This document shows, piece by piece, positions 12,426-28,606 of a stretch of 64,000 nucleotides of DNA. The position numbers and the translations under genes are program-made. The notes below the pieces were generated by a model. It worked only from the letters and a program-made list of their open reading frames with translations. It searched no databases and was not told where the DNA came from. The stretch is from NCBI GenBank assembly GCA_030248135.1, contig JASANC010002186.1, positions 1 to 64,000 on the forward strand. Reading direction: 5' to 3'. Source of the DNA: Theristus sp. LFF4_11 (lineage: Eukaryota > Nematoda > Chromadorea > Monhysterida > Xyalidae). Numbering within the stretch: the first letter of the stretch is position 1; each line of letters begins with the position of its first letter.

Positions 12426-13134
12426 TAGGGTTGTTAAACAAAAATCAAATTTAAAAAAAAAAAAGTGATTAAAAAAAACAAAAATGCCAATTTTTTTTTT
12501 TAAATTCGAAAAAATTTTCTCTAATATGCTCTGAAAACCTCAAATTTGACAAAAATTTTCGAAAGTACAACAAAAATTTACTAAGATATTACCTCGTAAA
12601 AACTTTAGCAGTAGATTTTGGACCGTTTTACCGACTGATTTCAGGTTTATACAACATCTGCGATGAAGTTTTTGAGCGTCCCAAAAGTTGGCTTACCATT
12701 TCCGATGCAGATAAGCTGACGATTCGCCTCGCAATCTGAATTTGAGCGTCCAAGCCGCTCCGTTTGCAATCGTTACGTTGTCTGGTTGCCGTTTCGTGTC
12801 CTGCCGTCGCGACACATCATCAGATTTGATCGAATTTCAAGCCGGTATGTGTATTTTCACTTGGGCTGGGTACAATAAGTGACGTTTTGGGGGTCAAAAC
12901 ACTAGAAGAGGCATGGTAACGGTTTGGAAAAGGGGTAATTGAGGTCACCAAAACAAAATCTCCAAAGTTCCGCCATACGGGAGTCATTCCGGAGGCGCTT
13001 GCATATCATATGTGGTTCTTCGAACTCCCTAATTGATTTAGCACAACTTTGATTTTTGAAATTTTTTTTTTTTTAATTTTTCTTTTTTGAAAAAAAAACA
13101 AAAATGACGATTTTTGTTTTTTTTAACAACCCTA
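12426..13134. mobile_element. TIR element with TAGGGTTGTTAAA termini
   Basis: TAGGGTTGTTAAACAAAAATC at the left is mirrored by GATTTTTG..TTAACAACCCTA at the right. The interior resembles 9650-9720 (GAAAATTTTTCGAAAGT-type blocks), so it is a diverged relative of the 9533 element. The target duplication is ambiguous because CTAGG occurs at both junctions. Confidence 0.65.
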
Positions 13135-13571
13135 GGAAGCATAGTTGTTCCAGAGCCGAGGGGTTGGGGGGGCCGATATAGATAGCTGGAGCAAATTTTC
13201 CAGATAGATAGATAGCTGGAAAATTTTGGGGGGGGGGGCCGCGGGGAAGGGGCCGCCGGTCAAAATTTTGAAATTTGATAGATAGATAGCTAAAACGCTA
13301 AAAAGCTATAAAAACAGCAGAATAATGCTAAAAATACACTAAAAATCAAGTATAAACGCGTATTTTACCTAAATTTAGCGAAATTTTCAACAATTACGAG
13401 CAAAAATAGTCAATTTTGGTCAAAAATTGACTCATTTTATGTCTTCGAAGACAAAAATTTTTGGATAGATTGCTGGCTGAGAATTTTTTTTATATAGATA
13501 ATAGCTGAGCTGAAAATTCCTGTCTGATAGAGATAGATTCGAAATTTTTGGGGGGGGGGGGGGGCCGCCGG
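13135..13571. repeat. GATA-rich / G-rich low-complexity repeat block
   Basis: The block has GATAGATAGATAGCTGG runs, G-homopolymers, and a CATAGTTGTTCCAGAGCCGAGG segment that recurs at 14680-14830. It separates two copies of the TAGGGTTAGGGG element and looks like part of a duplicated unit. Confidence 0.6.
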
Positions 13572-14633
13572 CCTAGGGTTAGGGGAAAAAAAATCCGGAT
13601 TTTTTTAAATTAAAAAAAATTTTTTTTTAAAAAAATAATTTTTTTTTTTTTACAAGTTAGGTTCGTTCGAAGCGTCTCGTCGAGCTGAGTTCATCTAGAC
13701 CATTTTCAGAACGATCCGGGAAACTATAAGAGCGAAAATCGTGTTTTATTGAAATTATGTCCATTTCATAGAGGGAAAGTTGCATTTTCAACAGTAAAAC
13801 AGGGCAATTTTTCACGTGTACTTGAATATTGAACCGTTCTTAGTGGTTCCTCTTTAGAAAATTACCAAAATTTGACTGTGTTCAAAAATTCCTGTTTGCT
13901 GTAGCTAAGTCGGCAACCCCTGTCGACCCGGTCGCCCCCCCCCCCCCCAAGACACTTACTTTCAGGTTCAACCAGCTATGCTATCTGCCACATGGCGAGA
14001 GCCCACTCTTCAAATCATCGTATCGAAAACACGTACCATGATTTCGCGATCACGTTGCGGGCAACTGACAGACGCAAGTTTAACACGTTAGTTTAGCTCA
14101 GCACGCAAGTTTTAACATGTGGCCATGTTATCGGGTATCTGAAAAACGGTCGTGTGATGTGGTATTAACCAACATCTCCGCTCAAATTGTTTAACAATAT
14201 ATCGCACAACTCCATTGTAGACCTATAACATACGCCAATCAACAAGATATCATGTTCATCTCATGGCCTACCGACTGAAAAACATGTTCTAAGTTGCAAG
14301 AAAACGATTTCTGAAACGATATTTCAATTCAGTTAAGTCATTTCAACGCTAAAAATTGACTCTAGAAGTCATCCAAATCGAAAAACATGGAGTACGTCGG
14401 TCAAAATGACCAAATAATGACATTTACCTAAGCACACAAAGAAGTTGGGAAGAAAATTTGGTTTGAACTTTCAAAAAATTATGCCATAAATCGAATTTTC
14501 AGAGCAAAGTAGAAGAAAAAATTTTCAAAATTTTTTTTTTTAAGTTTGAAAAAAAAAATCCAAATTTTTTTAAAAAAAAAAACGAAAAAAAAATTAAAAA
14601 AAATTTTTTTTTTTCAAAGCCCCTAACCCTAGG
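13572..14633. mobile_element. TIR element with CCTAGGGTTAGGGG termini (copy 3)
   Basis: This third copy is nearly identical to copy 2 in its central 800 bp. CCTAGGGTTAGGGG starts it and CCCCTAACCCTAGG ends it. Confidence 0.8.
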
Positions 14634-15042
14634 CCGGCCCCCCCCAGGCCCCCCCCCAGAACAACTATGCTAGGAAGGGGGCATAGTTGTTCCAGAGCCG
14701 AGGGGTTGGGGGGGGCCGATATAGATAGCTGGAGCAAATTTTCCAAACACATAGATAGCTGGAAAATTTTGGGGGGGGGCCGCGGGGGTGCCATGTGACT
14801 TTGGGGGGGGGGGCGGTCAAAATTTTGAAATTTGAGATGTGCGTGCGTTCCGTGCGTATGCACGAAAAACTAATTGCTAAACGCGCCTTAAAACAACCAA
14901 TAAACTGCAGGGAGTTGGGAGGATTGACTTTTTTTTCGCATTCTACCCACAATCAACTAACGCAACTGCAGATATAAAAATGATTCCAAAAAAATAAACT
15001 TCAGCCAAATCAAAATCCCAAAACTGAGAGATCTGCTCGGAA

Positions 15043-16136
15043 ATGGTTCGCAAACTAAAGTTTCACGAAAAGAAATTGCTGAAAAAAGTCGACTTCATTT
15101 CATGGGAGCTCGACAATAACGTCCGTGAAGCAAATGTGATTCGCAAATACCATTTGAAAAAACGCGAGGAATACACCACGTAAGTCGTAGAGTGACGGAT
15201 CAAGAAGAAATCGCAGGAGACCGTTTTTGCCTCGTTCGTACTTTGAGAATCGACAATGCGGTGTTGTTTCATTGATAAATGGAATTGATTGGTCCCAGAA
15301 GTTCGTAACTAAGCTGTTCCGCCATCACATCGCAGGTACAACAAACTCTCGCGAATGGTGCGCGATCTGGCGGCAAAGATCGGCGAGCTCGATGCGAACG
15401 ATGCGTTCCGAGTGGAGTGTACGAGTGCACTGCTGAGAAAACTGTACGACATCGGGATAATCGGCACCAAATCGACGTTGCAACAATGCAGCGGCGTCAG
15501 TGCGTCCGCATTTTGCCGGTGAGGAGCTACGCCTACGCTGGCAGTCCGCGCCAGAAATGCAAGACAGTTGTTCAGTTAAACCAGGACTGGCTGGTGTTTG
15601 CTATTCTTACAGCGACAGATGGCCTTTAAGAAAACAGCACGTTGCATTTATGATATTGAATGGTGTGGCAGTGAGTCAAGCAAGAACCATACGGTCAAAT
15701 CTTGCGTTTACCAGTCATCATTTTTTCCTCAATAGCATTAAAAGTGTCCAGTATTCGATTACGATTGACTATATTTTATGCTGCCAGATATTGTTGTTTG
15801 CCACAAATCACCAAAGAAAAAGACACAAGCAACATTGGAATTGGAATTGCGCGCGAACAAATAAATTAATAAAATTAATAAAGTTCTTTTCTTGTTTGTT
15901 GCAGCCGTCGTCTGCCGGTGGTGATGAAACGACTGAAGATGGCCGAAACAGTGAAGGCCGCCAGCCAGTTCGTGGAGCAGGGCCACGTGCGCGTCGGGCC
16001 CGAGTTGGTGACCGATCCGGCGTTCATGGTGTCCAGAACGATGGAGGACTTTGTCACGTGGACAAACGCCTCGAAAATACGAGCGCACATTCTCAATTAT
16101 GCTGGAGAGCGCGACGACTTCGATTTGATGCTGTGA
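15043..16136 (+). CDS. imp3: U3 small nucleolar ribonucleoprotein IMP3 (complete)
   Basis: Three exons (15043-15179, 15336-15518, 15905-16136) join in phase to give 183 residues, almost the same length as human IMP3 (184). The protein starts [21 protein letters not shown], a conserved IMP3 N-terminus. It contains an S4-like RNA-binding segment ([20 protein letters not shown], then [20 protein letters not shown]) and ends with the family-typical [24 protein letters not shown]3 joins IMP4 and MPP10 in the SSU processome and helps U3 snoRNA pair with pre-rRNA in the nucleolus. Splice sites are canonical and no defect is visible. Confidence 0.95.
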
Positions 16137-16584
16137 ATTTTGCTGTTGTCACTTTTATTGGTGTTTCTTGTTGTTGTTGAGCTGTTATTTGTTGGAATTT
16201 CTTTGTCAACGCGTGGTATAAAGGGATACGAAAAGATTGTTTCGGTTTGGAGGCTTTATTTGTGACTGTTTTTCATGAGTCGCGTTTGTTGGCGCACTCT
16301 GTTGGATGAACATACTGCTGAGTCATCAACTGTGTTTAGAATAGGTTTTTTGCACTATTTTTTGTCATATTGCGTTTTTCAATCTGACTGAACTGGACCC
16401 CACCTCCGATGGGGTTTTCCCTGTTAACATTGTTTCTATTGCAACGCGTTTTGATGTTTTTCGCAAATACTGCGGTGTTTTTTCATGCTGGTCATCCCAA
16501 AGACACTTGAAAAATGCTTGTGTTGAACTGTTTTCCAAAAAGGATTGGTTGTTGATATGATACTCTACCAACCTGTTCTCCATT

Positions 16585-17173
16585 TAGGGTTGGTAAAAAC
16601 GTTTTTTTTATTGCCAGGAAAAAACCGGTTTCTTTTCCGTTTTAAAACCGAATAAAACCAAATTTTTCCCAGCTCCTAAACTTTCCAGAACTTGGCACCT
16701 TGAGTTCAAAATAGGAAATACAGAGTGGTCCAAAAGTAGTGGTACAACATTGAATCGCACAAACTCGCCAACGGTTGGACCGTTTGAGCTGAAATTTAGT
16801 CGCTCACTTAGGAAGCACAAACTTAGACCTCCACCAAATTTCAGCCCAAACGAGAGAATATTGCCCCTGTGCGGAAGCAAAGTTCGATAGAAACGAATTT
16901 TTGCATGAAAAACAGTATTTTTTTGTATCTCATTGTCGGATTTGTTCATCGATAACGTCAAAAAAAGCAATACAACTAACACAGTTCATTGCACCGTTTT
17001 TTTCGAAAATATAATTTTATATTTTATCAATCAATCGAAGATTTGTGATTTTTGACCACGAAGTTTGAAATTTTTAAAGGTAAAACGGGTTTTTATTTTT
17101 TTCAGAAAAAAAAACTGAAAAATAACGGTTTTAAAACGGAAAAGAAACCGGTTTTTTTCCTATGCCAACCCTG
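16585..17173. mobile_element. hAT-like MITE with 8-bp target duplication (TAGGGTTGG termini)
   Basis: TAGGGTTGGTAAAA at the left and CCAACCCTG at the right are inverted repeats. Inner arms share AAAACCGGTTTCTTTTCCG. The identical 8-mer TCTCCATT flanks both sides (16577-16584 and 17174-17181). A mariner-like relic (GTGGTCCAAAAGTAGTGG, about 16712) lies inside. The inner arms relate it to the element at 5276-5664. Confidence 0.85.
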
Positions 17174-17307
17174 TCTCCATTTAAGTGTTGCAGCTTGCTC
17201 TCTGTGTTTTTTTCTGGTCAGTAGTTCGTTCAGATTATGCGACGAACCGAATTCTTCTTGAATATGAAAATCTTGGACACTCGCATGCGCAGTTGCGTTT
17301 GCAGACG

Positions 17308-21930
<4,623 letters not shown>

Positions 21931-23854
21931 ACGCCGCTGAGAAACGGATATGCTGCTTGGTGTTAACCCGGTCACATTTGCTTGTAGCAGAATGCAGAGC
22001 CATACGAAACAAGGTTCGGCATCGGTTTGAAGAAGGCGTGTTTACGCAAAATTTCGGTCTTCCCGATTCCAACCACACACGGTCGACGTGCAATATTGCG
22101 TTATTCAAAGTTTTGTGTGCACTGGATTCTGCGAAAAATCGTGACAGATTTGAAGGAACATCCTGCAGGTTGACTGATTGCTCTGTTCATTTGGTCTCAC
22201 TGGGTTGTGAGAAAGTTTTGGCAGCTTTCTCGCCCCTGGAAGAACTTCTCAAAAAAGATCCTGAAATCAGTTGGGACTGTGGTAGGTGCTTACGAAACAT
22301 TCTAAATGGAGCACATCAATCAATCAATCACTGAATTCTTTGCTAGAATTTTTGCTCTTGTCATATCTGCAAATAATGAAGTATGCTTCAGTCTCGATTC
22401 TTAACGTCACATACCACTTCGAAGCGAAAAACAGAATTATACTTTTATTGTTGACGATGTGTCATCCGTCGCTTTGGTTGTGCGTTGTCAGTTTTGCGTT
22501 CTTCGATTTCAAGTCTTTGGGGGCTATTTCGGCAATTGAGCTTTTGGCTGAAAAAATGCGTTTTTGAGAAACAGCAGGTTTTTGATATGCGATCGGTTAG
22601 GGACGACTTAGGATTTTATATTAGATTTTGTTTTCTTTCACTGTTTTCGTTAATTTTCTGAGCACAATTAGATTATTTCACTGACGTTTTAGGGTTGTCA
22701 CCAGTTTGGCTTCTCAGTATCTTCGGTTTTGTTCAGGTTTAGAACATGACGCGCGTTTATATATTATTGTTATTCGTTGCATTTTGTTTTGCGATCAATA
22801 TGCGAACTTTTTTAGTCAAAGTTGAATGCAAAGTTAACCCGTTGTTTGTTTGTTTGTTTTCATTCGTTGATCGAACGAATGGAGAAAGGAAAAAGTTAGT
22901 CAGTTAACGTGATTCATTAAACAAGCCGGTAACACCTTTTCTTTTGCATTACTTTTTCTTACGATCACAAAGATTCCAAATGAGCAAATTTTTTCTCTTC
23001 GATATAGTTTAAATATTTATTCTGATTTTTTTCAATAATTTTTTGTTGCTAAAAAATATATTTTGTCAACAGAATTTTTAAAAGTTTTTATTGTTTTTTA
23101 TTTTATTTGAAAACAAAGTAGCACCTGATATTTAGCAGTATTGTTTTGTTTTTTGCTTTTCTTGCTGTGTTTTGCAGACAACTAATTGAGTTTATTCAAA
23201 ATCAGTATTGATTGAATTTTTAGAAACCCGTAAAAATCGCTGATTGAAAACATACTGTTTATCATGTGAGACATACGTGATGTATCATGCAATGTTGCCG
23301 TAAATTGATTGTTTTAATCGATTGTATTCTCATTTTTCAATTTTGCTCACAAAGCAAAACGCACAGTTGCTGATTTGACGTGCTTTGGCTCGTGTGTTCG
23401 TTATGCCTCGTTTGCTGATTTGATAAAAAAACAAGAAACGAGTTCGATTGAATTGGTTGGCACTTGTGGTTTGTTTTGATGCAGCCGCAATGACAAAATT
23501 GTGGTTACCGCAAACTATTGATATTTTTCTGAGGGAAAAGCCTCGGATGTTTTCTTATGGTGTGCACATTTGCCGTCAAACCAATTTGAAATTCAGGAAC
23601 AAAAACCGTGAATACCAATTTTGGCTGCAATTCAGTATGGCCGCTGCTGACGTGAAGAAACCGTTTGTGGTTGGTGTTTCGTTTGGTTTCGTGGCAGAGC
23701 TAGTCAGCAAACGTCTGTTTTCTATTTTCATATGCCACAATTTGTCTGTCTTGTGTTCTCAAGAAACCCGTGCGACGGTCTGATAACACGTGGTGAACTC
23801 CCCGCTTGGTGGTGAAGCGTGCCGCAAATCCCCGGAGTGCGTGCTCAGCGCATA
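21931..23854. other. Intergenic stretch between OSR1 and septin, no gene recognised
   Basis: It holds the OSR1 3' UTR and AT-rich sequence. ORFs up to 125 codons occur but resemble nothing and show no exon structure. The missing 5' septin exon must lie here, and I could not place it. Confidence 0.5.
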
Positions 23855-24009
23855 CTAGCGGCAAGATCACCACGCTGATATCCAGCGGAAAGATCACCAC
23901 GCTGATCAAATATCCAGCGGCAAGATCACCACGCTGATCAAATATCCAGCGGCAAGATCACCACGCTGATCAAATATCCAGCGGCAAGATCACCACGCTG
24001 ATCAAATAA
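23855..24009 (+). repeat. 31-33-bp minisatellite, about five units
   Basis: Units read CCAGCGGCAAGATCACCACG CTGATCAAATAT (shown split). The first two units are diverged and lack CAAAT; the last three are identical. The array ends about 70 bp upstream of the first septin exon found. Confidence 0.9.
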
Positions 24010-24081
24010 CCACATTACGTACACGGCACTCGATTTTTTTTTTTTGATTTACTGAATCTCACGTTCACGTTCTTTGTGCAG

Positions 24082-27000
24082 CCCCCTCCGCAGCCGCCGA
24101 GCTCCGGCACCAGCACTCCACCGTATCAGCCAGAGCCGCGCACTCTGAAAACAATGGGCCACGTCGGCTTCGACAGTCTTCCACAGCAGCTCGTGCATCA
24201 CGTCATGAGCCTCGGGTGAGCCGTTTCGATTCGGTCAAATGTTCGCGAAAACCAGCTGTGTCTCGTTCAAATTGAAATGGTCTCATTGGATTAACTGGTT
24301 GTGGAAACGTAGCTGTTGTTTGGGTTTGTGTGGCTTCCCTACCGGTTGTTACGATACGATGCCGGTTGTTCAGTAGGGTTGTATTGTGACGTAAGAGCGT
24401 CCGATGCCCTCACCACCAGAGGGAAACTGTCATTGGTGAACGCTCGCAAAGAATCATGGACAACATCGAAAGAACAGGGTCATTGATGTGTTCAAAAATT
24501 CCGTATTCTACCGACTGCAGGTTCAACTTCAACATTTTATGCGTCGGCGAAACGGGCATTGGCAAAACAACGCTGATGGAGTCGTTGTTCAACATGAAAC
24601 TCGACTTTGAGCCGTGCAACAGCGAACTGCCGACGGTGCAGCTGCGCTCGAAGGCGTTCGGTGCGTTCATGGAGCGTTCATGGAGCATTCATGGAACAGC
24701 ATATTTAGAGACGCATTTTGAACATGTTTTTATGACAAATGGCTACGCGTCACTAAACGTCAGTGCTTCATGGAAGCTGCTTTATGCGTTGTCTGTTTTG
24801 TTGGTGTTACTGGACAGTTTTTTTGCTTTTTGTGGATAATGGATGCTCATGTTCAGGTAGGTTTTTTTGTAAATAAATCGGGTACAAGGCGTAAGAAGAA
24901 CAAACCGTGAAATAGTTGAACCCAGCATGCGACGACTGACCTAGCGAAATATGGTTTATGTCGGTTTCTCCAAAAGTATCTGCATACTGCAGACCCAATG
25001 CATTGATGTTTTTGTGTTCACCAAAAAAGTAACTCTAACAATTTTGTTTTTTCTTCAAAATGTTTGTCAGATCTGGAGGAGGGTGGCGTACATTTGAAGT
25101 TGACCGTTGTTGAGACTGCTGGCTTTGGTGACCAGCTGGACAAGGACAAAAGGTGAGCTGTGATTCAAGCAAGGTGCACTCAAAACAAACGGACAAAGAC
25201 GTTTCAACGATTCTTTGAGTCGAACGATACCAGTAGAGCATTTGTGTTGTGAAGCTGTCTTTAAAGTTAAACTGAGTAAAAACAAATCAAAACAACAACG
25301 AGCCAGGTTTTTTGGTGAAAAAACAGCTGTATACAACAACCTAGCTGCAAAATTCTAGCTGTTTTATTGATCGAAAGATGATCAGATTGTCTGTCTTTTC
25401 TTCTTTTTTGCATGCATACACACGGTTTCTCATGGCGGAACCAAAATAAAGGACAAAAAATATAACCCAGACCATACAGTTGGAAACTTTTAGGTGTGTT
25501 GTGCTCCTCATATACACCTAACTAACCTTAACGAACAAACGAAATAATCTAAGCTGCACTTTTCAAGTTTAATCATAATTTTTGTCACATTTCTGTGTGT
25601 TTCTGCAGTTCCAAAGTGATTGTCGACTATATCAACGCGCAGTATGAGGCGTATCTACAGGAAGAGTTGAAGATCAGACGCCAGTTGCATCTGTACCAGG
25701 ACACTCGTATTCACGCTTGTCTCTATTTCATCTCACCAACCGGCCATGGGTTGGTTGGACTTTTTCTGATAAGAATATTTCAATCGGCCAACGTTGATAG
25801 GTTGATTAGCTTGATGGTCAGTATGGCACAAGCACGTTGGTATGAATCAGTTACATCAACGTTTCATTCGTATAAGCGGGATGGTTTCATGTTTGTATGG
25901 TTTGATTGGTTTTTGGAAAAGTAATTTGTTTTCCCAACCGTTTGCCTTATTGTGAAACCGCTCAGCCTGAAAGCGCTTGACGTGGTGGCACTGCGCGAGC
26001 TGTCACAACGCGCCAACGTGATTCCGTTGATTGCGAAGGCAGACACCACCAGCAAGGAAGAGCTGCAGCGCTTCAAGACCAAAGTCAGTACTAGTTTACT
26101 GAACGAGATAGTATTTATTGAAAATTCATCTTCATGCATTTATACTGACCGCTTTTCTGTTCGTGTTTCACGTTTTCGTTTCTGTTTCCACAGATCATTT
26201 CGGAGCTGAAATCACAGAACATCGATGTGTACCGCTTTCCGTGCGACGATGAAACGGTGGCGGGAATCAATGCGCAGCTGAATGTGCGTACACGGAACAC
26301 AAACACATTCTCATACAACTGGCTGATTGGCAGCTTGCGTTGCAAGTGCCGCGTTTATTGGGCGCGCGACCATGGCGTAGACAATCAGCGTGCTGCTTCA
26401 TTGAATGCTCGCATTGAAATGTTTTGTTCAATGATTGGTGGATGCAGTTTGCCATAACCTTGTGTCACTCAATGCGTTTGCATGCGTGTAAAAGAAAAAA
26501 GGGAGGTTCGTTTCGTGCGTGGCGCGGGAGATTCAAATTACCTGAGTGAACTGAGGGACTAAAGCCACTTTGGCATTTTTGAATCGCCGCGTCAAGCTTA
26601 AAACAGGTTTCCTATCTATGATCTATTCCACTGTGCATGCATTGAATCGTAGAACCCAAACGATTATCAGTAACATTTTTTAGAGTCACGTGCCGTTCGC
26701 CGTTGTCGGCAGCACTGACTTCGTGAAGCGAAATGGAAAGTCGGTGCGCGCTCGATCGTATCCGTGGGGCATCGTTGAGGGTCGGTCGGAGTTTTTACGA
26801 GGTGTTTTCTGTGTCGCTGATGGCTGACACACACGGCTGCAGTTCACGTTGCGCGTGCTGACTGCTGATTGGTCACGGCAAGACGTAGCCAATCAGCGTG
26901 CTCGTGTGCATGTTCGCATCCAATCGAGTAGCGCCGGCTTTTGTTCGCTTGTTTTTGACAGCAAGCTGCTCTCTCGTGTCTTGTGCGGTCAGCGATTGCG

Positions 27001-28606
27001 TGCCCTTTCGCCAGTACGCTTCTGGCAGTCAGTATGCGTGCAACGTTGCCACTCTCCACCACTGTGTTCACATCGCACACCCCCCGTGGTGCAGCATGCT
27101 GCGACTGCTGCTGCAACACAGTGCGCAAAATGCTGACCGTCGATTTGGCGGCAACCACAGCTGCAATATACAGCGCTGCATGCACGAATGCACTTCAGTT
27201 GAGAACGAGGAACACTGCGACTTTGTGCAGCTGCGCGAGGCGCTGCTACGCGTGAACGTCGAGGATCTGCGTGACCGTACCGACCGCGAGCTCTATGAGA
27301 AGTACCGTCGCGAGCGACTCTCGCAGATGGGCATCGGCGACGGCGGCACCGGACCTCGCATGGCGCAGATACTCGTCGAGGTGCGACCATTGCGACGCAG
27401 CACGCTTTGTTTGCGGTCGTCTGTGTGTGTGTGTTCGTTCAAGTCTGCCACTTCATGCGTGTTTTGCAGACGCCGAATGGAAATCACGTTTCATCCTTGG
27501 TGCGGCAATTTTGCAACATGACACTGGTTACCCGATCCCGTATCTGAGGTACAACCATCTTACCAATCTATCAATATACGATTCCTTTTCACAATCTTTA
27601 CTTGCCGCATCAAGCATGGAACTGCCTACAATTCTATATGCGCGCGCACATTGAGTCGCAGAGCCAAAGGACCAGCTGATTGCGTTGCAATGTTGCGCTT
27701 GTGCCCGATCACTCCTAACAGCCAATCAACTGGCCGCTGAATTGTGCAGTGGCGTTGGTATAGGTAGTTTGGAGACGATTCATCAACAAACTGATTGACT
27801 GCGATTTAATTGGATGTGTTTATTGATTTGTGGACCACGTGCATCATAACAAGTTCTTGCCTTTTTTGCCACCCAATCTTGCGAAGATGTCGCTAATCAG
27901 TATACCAAATTTCTGAGGTCGCGTGGTGATCTGCTCGTTTTCTTTTTAGAAACGCCGTCAATTGCAAGAGGACTGCGAGAAGGAAGAACGCCAAGTGAAG
28001 CAGATGTTCGTTGAGCGTGTCCAGAAGAAGGAGGAGGAATTGAAGGCAAAAGAGGAACAGGTTGGTCGCGTTACTTGAGACGTCCCGTTGCTGTCAGACA
28101 CAGCAACAGGGTGTCGGATACAGGGTGATTTAAAACGTCACAAAGTGAACGGTTGGTAGCCAAACCGAAACAAGCTTTTAAACTTCTCTTGCGTTGTGTG
28201 TGTGACCAAACAGGGTTGACGTTTTTGCTGAATGAACGTTTCACACAAAAAATATGAGTACGAAACGGGCTAAACATGTTGTTTCAGGTTTTACTGTTAA
28301 ATATCACTATGTGCACTTTTTGACGTTAGTTTATCGCCCTGTGCGTGTCAGTAAAAATGCTTTTACCACTGTTTAACTGAAGAGACCTCGTCAATGAGTG
28401 ATTATTCGCGAGATTGTTGCTTGGTTGAGTGTGTGAATGTGTCTGTCGGCGCATTTCAGCTACTGAAACGATACAACGACTCGATCCGTGAGCTGCAAAA
28501 TGATGTCGCTGCCGTTGAGACTGATCTGCATGCGATCGTGGCTGAGCGACAGGCGATGGAGCAACGCATTCAAATGATCGCATCTGGCAAACGTGGAAAG
28601 AAGTGA
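24082..28606 (+). CDS. Septin, SEPT6/8/11-like group (lacks first coding exon)
   Basis: Ten exons (24082-24215, 24521-24660, 25071-25152, 25609-25749, 25966-26083, 26194-26283, 26684-26780, 27199-27380, 27950-28060, 28460-28606) join in phase to 413 residues ending at TGA. Features in order are a Pro-rich N-terminus, [14 protein letters not shown]-loop GETGIGKT, G3 region [34 protein letters not shown]4 AKAD, septin unique element ([18 protein letters not shown]) and a C-terminal coiled coil. Septins form heteromeric filaments at the cell cortex and cytokinetic ring. The first listed exon begins in phase 0 behind an acceptor, so the start ATG is in an upstream exon I could not identify. Several introns contain short ATTGG/CCAAT hairpins. 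Confidence 0.92.
26322..26389. repeat. Short intronic ATTGG/CCAAT hairpin (septin)
   Basis: GCTGATTG at 26322-26329 and CAATCAGC at 26382-26389 form an 8-bp stem, 38 nt after the donor at 26284. Confidence 0.5.
26864..26897. repeat. Short intronic ATTGG/CCAAT hairpin (septin)
   Basis: GCTGATTGG and CCAATCAGC form a perfect 9-bp stem around a 16-nt loop, 83 nt after the donor at 26781. Confidence 0.6.
27672..27733. repeat. Short intronic ATTGG/CCAAT hairpin (septin)
   Basis: CCAGCTGATTG and CAATCAACTGG form an 11-bp stem with one mismatch in the septin intron 27381-27949. Confidence 0.55.

Larger units (their letters stand above)
10565..14887. mobile_element. Broken second copy of the GGCGCG/TTAA element, filled with nested insertions
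   Basis: Positions 10565-11360 closely match 3117-3938, differing by small indels and a shorter GTTT run. Positions 14836-14887 match the right end of that element and finish at CTAATTGCTAAACGCGCC followed by TTAA. The left-most 20 bp of the terminus are absent. Between the two pieces lie two TAGGGTTAGGGG-type elements and other repeats. Confidence 0.65.

Noticed and set aside
12400..12440. Interstitial telomere sequence
   Set aside because: The TTAGGG motifs are single units at fixed ends of TIR elements, not tandem telomere arrays.
22286..22567. Hydrophobic ORF downstream of OSR1
   Set aside because: No conserved motif, no splice structure, AT-rich composition. Likely chance in the 3' region.
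23855..24009. CRISPR-like array of regularly spaced repeats
   Set aside because: The units are contiguous with no unique spacers, in an animal-type genome. It is a minisatellite.
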